Assembly (NCBI GenBank): GCA_937871285.1
Contig: CALMQS010000107.1
Coordinates: 1-64,000, forward strand
Length of the DNA: 64,000 nt
Source of the DNA: an uncultured Sphingobacteriales bacterium
GTDB lineage: Bacteria > Bacteroidota > Bacteroidia > Chitinophagales > Chitinophagaceae
Direction: 5' to 3'
How positions within the stretch are numbered: the first letter of the stretch is position 1; every line of letters begins with the position of its first letter. Both the position numbers and the translations under genes were made by a program. The notes under the pieces were generated by a model. It ran no database searches, had not been told where the DNA came from, and saw only the letters and a list, made by a program, of their open reading frames with translations. This document shows, piece by piece, positions 59,701-64,000 of the stretch.

Positions 59701-60011
59701 GCCTGCGATTCGTCTGTGAGTTCAATTGCCAGCGTAGCGCCGTTTACGGTAATTTCTGTGGCTTTATATCCCACGCCTGATATTTCCAGCACATCCCCCC
59801 TTTTGGCTTCAATAGAAAACCGGCCTTCCGGGTCAGTAAAAGTGCCTCTGGTAGTACCTTTTATTGTTACTGAAATACCTTCCAGCGGGCTCTGGTCTTT
59901 CGAAGAAGTAACCCTTCCGTTAATGGTTTGTTGGGCAAGCACCAGTAAAGGCAGGGCCCAAAGTGTCAGCATAGCGGCGAAAACGCGCCATGTGCATGAT
60001 TTTCTGATCAT
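56733..60011 (-). CDS. SusC/RagA-family TonB-linked outer-membrane transporter
   Basis: This 1092-residue protein has a signal peptide (RVFAAMLTLWALPLLVLAQ). A carboxypeptidase-like domain follows (INGRVTSSKDQSPLEGISVTIKGTTRGTFTDPEGRFSIEA). The TonB-dependent plug comes next (LSEVVVTALGVKREAKRLGYAVQEVKGSDM, ITIRGDKSL-type repeats, VLKGANASALYGSRAANGVI) and then a beta-barrel ending GINLGFNF. It imports large ligands by TonB energy, with SusD as lid. No glycoside hydrolase, sigma/anti-sigma pair or hybrid sensor accompanies it, so the substrate cannot be named. Confidence 0.95.
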   Translation of the reverse strand: MIRKSCTWRVFAAMLTLWALPLLVLAQQTINGRVTSSKDQSPLEGISVTIKGTTRGTFTDPEGRFSIEAKRGDVLEISGVGYKATEITVNGATLAIELTDESQALSEVVVTALGVKREAKRLGYAVQEVKGSDMDKARETNFVSGLAGKVAGVQVMTSPSGVGGSARVTIRGDKSLNINKNQPLFVVDGVPITNELTGSSGRSYQELDYGNGASMVNPDDIETMTVLKGANASALYGSRAANGVIVITTKSGKNSKGIGVTVNTGVTLESPLVLPKFQRVYGQGNNGQFSFQDGKGGGASDGVDESWGPKMDGSLIAQHNSPTSNGYRGGDISLVDDGVLGSAADFAARGTVTPTPFVPGMDLRKFYETGVTNNTNISLTGANDKGDFRLSYTLLDQKGIIPNTDIKRNTFAFNTGYNFTPKLSARITANYVNTESDNRPNLTYGTESIIYLLHCWMGQHVDLNSLKSYWIPGMENRQQFNFNYNYHDNPYFNLYENTNGQDAGRVFGNITLKYDITDWLNIQLRGGTDFNSELRKRQRAFSTQRFRFGSYREERVRNSETNMDFLVSVNKDITDKFSFGLNVGGNRQISKFNNYEVTAPQLLIPGIYSLYNNKVALVSSVYDGNKQINSLYGALQLAYNNYLFLDVTARNDWSSALTLPKVSDTLGKTVNSYFYPSASLSAIISDMVQLPAWISFAKVRTSLAQVGNDTDPYAFSFSYGVSEPWSGLPAYYSPSSLLNYNLKPEISTSWEAGIDWRFFNSRLGIDFSYYDINTRNQILPSVPISITSGSTSRVVNAGKIRNYGYELQLTGRPIDGKNLKWDVAINWSANRSKVLEFDGDVTTYSMANRHGIYINATVGQQMGDMYSIGFKKVDDPSSPYYGQQIFNSEGRFVGTNDIVKVGNYNPKWLAGIRNSFTYKNLNLSFLLDARYGGQLFSETWVVGLEAGQLIETLEGRADGYDLSKDGNGVVGKGVVENPDGSYSVNTKKITAREYHQSRTGNRDIEEGGVFDADYVKLREVRLGYSFNPRVLSKIRFKGLNVSVVGRNLAVWSKVPHIDPETSSLAGGTIIPGVESVGMPTTRSLGINLGFNF

Positions 60012-60589
60012 AAGCGTAGTTTTAAATTTTTAAATGTTAAATGAGGGCCGGTAAAAGTCTGATGCGGGTGTAAAGCAATGGTTAAAGCAAAATGAATAAA
60101 TCTTTAACTGTGTATTAATGCTAAATATAAATATAGGATATTTATAAGAAAAGCCATAAGCAGAAATAGAAAAATTTTAAAATTTTCTTCTTTTTGTGTA
60201 CAATACTTTCTTTCTACGGTTTTATTTAAATAAAAATCATTTAAAACAGGTTTTTCTTTAAAATATACAATCTTTAAAAACCAGGATAAGTTTACTATTT
60301 ATAAACACTGTTCCTGTGCTCTTATTTTTCATTAACATACCTTCTCCTATAAATAGTAATGCATTTTTGCTTTTTTGCTGCATGGATGAACGGGTTTTAT
60401 GACATCGGCTTTTGCGGGTTTTGAAACCTGTTATACGCTATGGCCAGATGAAGCATATAATTTCCGTTTTTTTAGCATTAAATCCTGTATTTACATCTAT
60501 TCGTTCTCCGGGAAGAAACAACCCTTGCACCAATTCCTCACTATTTCTTAACGCCGGCTTAATAGCATAGTAATATCCGGCAGGGAAAT
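60012..60589. other. AT-rich intergenic region upstream of susC
   Basis: The 578 nt hold no supported gene. A run of AT-rich sequence (60110-60330) lies upstream of susC. A TTTTGC block (minus strand, 60080-60090 region) may be a -7 element. I see no operator palindrome and no regulatory RNA. Confidence 0.35.
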
Positions 60590-61444
60590 TTGAGAAACCT
60601 GTCTCTAATGGACAAACGCCCTGTTGATGTTGTTGTTATTTCCGATGTGCACCTGGGTACCTACGGCTGCAAGGCTAAAGAACTAACTGCATATCTTAAA
60701 AGTGTTTCCCCTTCCATACTCATTCTAAACGGGGATATTATTGATGCATGGCAGTTCAGCAAAAATTATTTTCCTGCGGCTCATCTCGGTGTAATAAAAG
60801 AGCTCATCCATTGCATCACCAATGGCACAAGAGTATTTTATATTACCGGCAATCACGATGAAGTGCTAAGGCGCTATTCCGATTGCAGGGTGGGCAATTT
60901 TATGCTAACCGACAAGCTGGTGCTGGAAATAGACAATAAAATGACCTGGATATTTCATGGTGATGTGTTTGATAATACCACCAAAGGAAGCGCTAAATTC
61001 CTGGCCAAGCTTGGAAGCACCGGCTATGGAGCGTTAATACTGGTTAACCGTTTTATTAATACAGTTTTAAAATGTATGAGAAGAGAAAGGGTCTCGTTTT
61101 CAAAAAAAATAATGGAGGGTGTAAATAAAGCCGTTTCAAGAATTAATGATTTTGAAATGACTGCTGCGGAACTGGCGATTAAAAAAAAGTACGACTACGT
61201 TATTTGCGGGCATATTCATAAACCGCAAAAAAGGATAGTGCATAATGAAGAAGGCAATGTTACTTATTTGAATAGCGGCGACTGGGTGGAGCATTGCACC
61301 GCATTGGAATATTACAAAAGGGAATGGAAGCTGTTTCAGTTTGAAGCGGCTGATTTCCCGGAAATGAAAGTGGAGAAAAAAACGCCCCAGCCTGATGTAG
61401 TTACAGATGAGATCAGCTATTTCATCAGTTCGCTAACGGGATAA
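60590..61444 (+). CDS. UDP-2,3-diacylglucosamine diphosphatase-like metallophosphoesterase
   Basis: This 284-residue calcineurin-like phosphoesterase shows all metal motifs: VVISDVHLGTYG (DxH), LNGDIIDAW (GD), YITGNHDE (GNHD/E), FHGDVFD and CGHIHKPQ (GHxH). The family pattern is LpxH/YbbF-like, the lipid A step that cleaves UDP-2,3-diacylglucosamine. The C-terminal extension is longer than in LpxH. The start may be 60608 (MDKRPVDVVVISDVH). The glycosyltransferase 67 nt downstream may act in the same envelope pathway. Confidence 0.85.
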   Translation: MRNLSLMDKRPVDVVVISDVHLGTYGCKAKELTAYLKSVSPSILILNGDIIDAWQFSKNYFPAAHLGVIKELIHCITNGTRVFYITGNHDEVLRRYSDCRVGNFMLTDKLVLEIDNKMTWIFHGDVFDNTTKGSAKFLAKLGSTGYGALILVNRFINTVLKCMRRERVSFSKKIMEGVNKAVSRINDFEMTAAELAIKKKYDYVICGHIHKPQKRIVHNEEGNVTYLNSGDWVEHCTALEYYKREWKLFQFEAADFPEMKVEKKTPQPDVVTDEISYFISSLTG

Positions 61445-61511
61445 GGGAGTAGCAAGTGGTAAGCAGGAAGTGGGCAGTCGTAAGTAGATAATAAAAATTG
61501 AAAATGATTGT

Positions 61512-62507
61512 ATGAAGATATTCTATGCTATACAGGCAACGGGAAACGGGCATATCAGCAGGGCCATGGAGCTGCTGCCTTATCTCCAGCAATATGGGAA
61601 GGTGGATATTTTCTTAAGCGGCGCCAATAGCAGCCTGCACCTCGATGCGCCCATAAAATACAGGAGTAAAGGGCTAAGCTTGTTTTATACCTGTAAGGGA
61701 AGTCTTGATTATTTTTCAATCATAAAAAGGATCTCACCCTTTCATATCAAAAAAGAAGTAACGGCATTGCCTGTGGAAAAATATGACCTTATTATAAATG
61801 ATTTTGAATGCATAACCTCGCTGGCCTGCCGGCAAAAAAAAGCGCCTTCCATTCATTTCGGGCACCAGGCAAGCTTTATGTCGGCAAAAACACCCCGTCC
61901 TCACCGGCAAAGCCATACAGGTGAATGGCTCCTGAAAAACTATGCGGCCGCTACGCAGTATATGGGACTGCATTTCAAACCATACGACGATTTTATTCTT
62001 ACGCCTGTTATTAAATCTGAAATATGGAACGCCCGTCCGTTCAACAATAATCATATAACCGTTTATTTACCCTCATACTGCGATTGCGAGATCCGTAAAT
62101 TTTTCGGGAAGCTTACTTCGTACCGGTTCCAGGTTTTTTCAAGAGAAGTAAAGGCTGAAACAAGGCAGGGCCACCTCACCTTTATACCGGTAAGCAAAGA
62201 AAGATTTAATGAAAGCCTGATCCATTGCACCGCAATTGTTTGTGGCGCCGGTTTTGAAACGCCTTCGGAGGCGCTGCATTTAAAGAAAAAAATGATGGTG
62301 ATGCCCATTAAAGGGCAATACGAGCAGCAATGCAATGCCGCTGCCCTGCAGCAACTGGGAGTAAAAACATTGCCGCAACTTTCTGAAAATTTTCATACCC
62401 TTTTTGACCAATGGTATGCCAATGCGCAGCCCGTTGATATTTCATTTCAATACGATGCCGGCCAAATTACAGCGATGATGATGCGGAAAGCCGCTGCATA
62501 CCTGTAG
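61512..62507 (+). CDS. Glycosyltransferase-like protein (TIGR00661/MurG-like fold)
   Basis: This 331-residue protein starts MKIFYAIQATGNGHISRAMELLPYLQQYGKVDIFLSG, the GNGH loop of the GT-B fold. CGAGFETPSEALHLKKKMMVMPIKGQYEQQCNA, the nucleotide-sugar binding segment, follows in the second domain. It matches the TIGR00661 family of putative glycosyltransferases. It would use a UDP-sugar on a lipid or envelope acceptor; the acceptor is unknown. It follows the LpxH-like gene with a word-repeat tract (61441-61500) between. Confidence 0.85.
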   Translation: MKIFYAIQATGNGHISRAMELLPYLQQYGKVDIFLSGANSSLHLDAPIKYRSKGLSLFYTCKGSLDYFSIIKRISPFHIKKEVTALPVEKYDLIINDFECITSLACRQKKAPSIHFGHQASFMSAKTPRPHRQSHTGEWLLKNYAAATQYMGLHFKPYDDFILTPVIKSEIWNARPFNNNHITVYLPSYCDCEIRKFFGKLTSYRFQVFSREVKAETRQGHLTFIPVSKERFNESLIHCTAIVCGAGFETPSEALHLKKKMMVMPIKGQYEQQCNAAALQQLGVKTLPQLSENFHTLFDQWYANAQPVDISFQYDAGQITAMMMRKAAAYL

Positions 62508-62541
62508 TTTATTTCAACACAGCTGTTCTTTCCTGCCACCA

Positions 62542-62826
62542 TTACAGGTGTACCAGCCCGGCTTGTGGTAGCAAAACCAGGCCCATCCCTAAAATACCGC
62601 CTATTACAGAAGCTACGGCATCTATAAAATCGTACGTGCCTATTCCGGTAATCTTTGAGAACAATTCAAAGCCATAGCTAATCGTAATCACTATTACCAA
62701 TGCTATTATGCACGATAAAACAATAGCTGTTGGCCAAAGCCACCAGCCTATCGCCTGCAGGAAGGCCCCCATTACAATGCCAACCAGGAAATGCCTCCAT
62801 TTATCGGGTGCTATTTTTTTGATCAT
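62542..62826 (-). CDS. Small membrane protein, VanZ-like
   Basis: This 94-residue protein starts MIKKIAPDKWRHFLVGIVMGA and has three hydrophobic segments (FLVGIVMGAFLQAIGWW, TAIVLSCIIALVIVITISYG, DAVASVIGGILGMGLVLL). DKWRHF and TYDFIDAVASVIGG recall the VanZ-like/YqhA family of small membrane proteins. It has no catalytic motif. It is convergent with the glycosyltransferase and divergent in spacing from rnhB. Confidence 0.72.
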   Translation of the reverse strand: MIKKIAPDKWRHFLVGIVMGAFLQAIGWWLWPTAIVLSCIIALVIVITISYGFELFSKITGIGTYDFIDAVASVIGGILGMGLVLLPQAGLVHL

Positions 62827-62892
62827 GCTTTTTTAATGAAAAAGGGTTGTAAGGTTTGACCACTGTTTCCGGCCCCGCAAGCTTCACCGGTA

Positions 62893-63492
62893 TTACTCCC
62901 ACATTTCTAATTGAGCGGGGATGCATTGAAAACTTTTCCGGTGAAAAGGGCTTAATCCATGTGCAATAATGGCTTTCCGGTGCGCCATTGTTCCATACCC
63001 CTTATTATTATGCCAGTTGTACTGTGGAAAATCTTCATGCAGTTTCATCATATATGCATCCCTGCAGGTTTTGGCCAGTACGCTGGCAGCAGCGATAGAA
63101 GAAAAAATGCCATCTCCTTTTATGATGCAACGGTGATCAATTTTTTTATAGGCATGAAACCGGTTACCGTCAATCAATAACAATTCAGGTATAATGGGCA
63201 GCCCGTCTAAAGCTAAGTGCATAGCTTTAAAGGAAGCGTTTAATATATTGATCCGGTCAATCTCTTCATGATCTACGCTTGCCACATTCCATGCTATCGC
63301 TTTTTCTTCAATATAGATTCTCATTTCACTGCGTTGTTCCGCAGTTAATTGTTTGGAATCATTAAGCACAGGGTGAAAAAAATCGCGGGGCAATATTACG
63401 GCTGCCGCAAACACAGGCCCGGCCAGGCATCCGCGACCCGCTTCATCGCAACCGGCTTCAATATGTATATCCTGGTAAAACGCCTGTAACAT
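62893..63492 (-). CDS. rnhB: Ribonuclease HII
   Basis: The protein is 199 residues from ATG 63492 (MLQAFYQDIHIEAGCDEAGRG). The frame to 63540 has a less likely start. Catalytic D16/E17 (CDEAGRGCLAGPVFAAAVIL) and the later Asp in LLLIDGN and DGIFSSIAAASVLAKTCRD are in place. It removes RNA from RNA-DNA hybrids and single ribonucleotides. It is a housekeeping gene. Confidence 0.96.
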   Translation of the reverse strand: MLQAFYQDIHIEAGCDEAGRGCLAGPVFAAAVILPRDFFHPVLNDSKQLTAEQRSEMRIYIEEKAIAWNVASVDHEEIDRINILNASFKAMHLALDGLPIIPELLLIDGNRFHAYKKIDHRCIIKGDGIFSSIAAASVLAKTCRDAYMMKLHEDFPQYNWHNNKGYGTMAHRKAIIAHGLSPFHRKSFQCIPAQLEMWE

Positions 63493-63584
63493 ATATTCGT
63501 GCTGCAATGTTAAGCATAAAAATTGTACAACTGCCTGCAATAAACTAAAATAGAAATATTCGTATATTACATAAAAACAACTTT

Positions 63585-63803
63585 ATGCCGTATAATAAAA
63601 AAGAATTATTGGCATTGCCAGATAAAGAAAAAATGGCATTGGCTGAGGAATTGTGGGATAGCTTAGATGAATCAATCCCTCCCATAACGGATGAAGAAAT
63701 TGCATTTGCCGAAGAACGTTTGAAAATGCATGAAGCTAACCCTGAAGATGGATTAACTTGGGAGGAGTTTCGTGATAAAATCAGGCAGCGACATGGATTT
63801 TGA
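63585..63803 (+). CDS. TIGR02574-family antitoxin (addiction module component)
   Basis: This 72-residue acidic protein fits the TIGR02574 addiction-module pattern: LLALPDKEKMALAEELWDSLDE, then IPPITDEEIAFAEERLKMHEANPEDGLTWEEFRDKIR. It would neutralise the ParE-like toxin encoded 11 nt before its stop, in an overlapping frame. A 44-residue acidic middle and helical end are normal. Autoregulation of the pair is expected from the family, though no operator is evident. Confidence 0.88.
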   Translation: MPYNKKELLALPDKEKMALAEELWDSLDESIPPITDEEIAFAEERLKMHEANPEDGLTWEEFRDKIRQRHGF

Positions 63804-64000
63804 CCTCATTCTGAAGCCCATCGTTTATTGGGACATAGACGAGTCCATTGTTTGGTATGAAAAAAAGATAAAAGGGCTGGGACTTCGTTTCCTGCAATCA
63901 TTTGAAGAAGTAATAGTCAGAATTGTTGACAATCCTTATTCGTTCTCTTATCTAAAAAAGCCAGTCCGCAAGGCCAAAATAAAAAGATTTCCCTACCGGG
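63793..64000 (+). CDS. ParE/RelE-like toxin, cut by the window edge
   Basis: From ATG 63793 this frame reads MDFDLILKPIVYWDIDESIVWYEKK, then LGLRFLQSFEEVIVRIVDNPYSFSYL and RKAKIKRFPYR, and runs off the right end. The pattern of an N-terminal DI(D/E)ExxxWYE helix and later RRxxLxxFPY-like strand is that of ParE/RelE-fold toxins. It overlaps the antitoxin gene by 11 nt. Only about 69 residues are visible, of some 95-100 expected. Confidence 0.82.
   Translation, partial: MDFDLILKPIVYWDIDESIVWYEKKIKGLGLRFLQSFEEVIVRIVDNPYSFSYLKKPVRKAKIKRFPYR

Overview
The window reads as chromosome of a Bacteroidota bacterium, most likely of the Chitinophagaceae/Chitinophagales type. Supporting signs are a SusC/SusD outer-membrane pair, a type IX secretion C-terminal sorting domain, promoters of the TTTG-(19 bp)-TAnnTTTG type, starts without clear Shine-Dalgarno sequences, and families such as DUF983, TIGR02757 and CSIC-motif small membrane proteins. 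The family assignment is inference; the phylum is well supported. No rRNA, tRNA, CRISPR array or intact transposase was recognised.

Layout. 1-660: remnant of a sulfatase gene broken up by two inverted copies of a palindromic repeat. 660-6263: a TPR protein, an acyl-CoA ligase, a PaaI-type thioesterase and a fused HAD-phosphatase/GT20 synthase, best read as glucosylglycerol-phosphate synthase-phosphatase. 6602-14546: an AraC-controlled redox cluster (cupins, aldo/keto reductase, two alpha/beta hydrolases, SnoaL-like protein, carboxymuconolactone decarboxylase-like protein, zinc alcohol dehydrogenase). Two transcription units of this cluster share an upstream motif that looks like the AraC operator, and two decayed copies of a lipoprotein leader lie beside it. 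14628-19669: a cytochrome c/beta-propeller lipoprotein, a Tat-exported sugar isomerase-like protein and a PepSY-like secreted protein.

20035-31473 is a defence island. A type I restriction-modification operon (hsdM, fic, hsdS, hsdR) carries extra genes between hsdS and hsdR: a 313-residue protein overlapping a PIN-domain toxin, and an AAA/DUF4143 ATPase. A divergent PD-(D/E)XK nuclease stands next to hsdM. The ATPase gene lies in a ~2 kb segment bounded by a perfect 34-bp direct repeat of the hsdR 5' end, and that segment also holds a 222-bp hairpin element with terminal inverted repeats. This is the most unusual part of the window.

31585-55124 is mainly housekeeping and envelope genes: nadE, asnB, a cystathionine gamma-synthase/lyase operon, an M48 protease, a TetR regulator with tandem operator palindromes, a T9SS-exported sugar dehydrogenase, a peroxiredoxin, tatC, Lrp, an ABC permease and glycosyltransferases. 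55192-64000 holds an orphan SusC/SusD pair with a terminator, an LpxH-like phosphoesterase, a glycosyltransferase, rnhB, and a TIGR02574/ParE toxin-antitoxin pair cut by the right edge.
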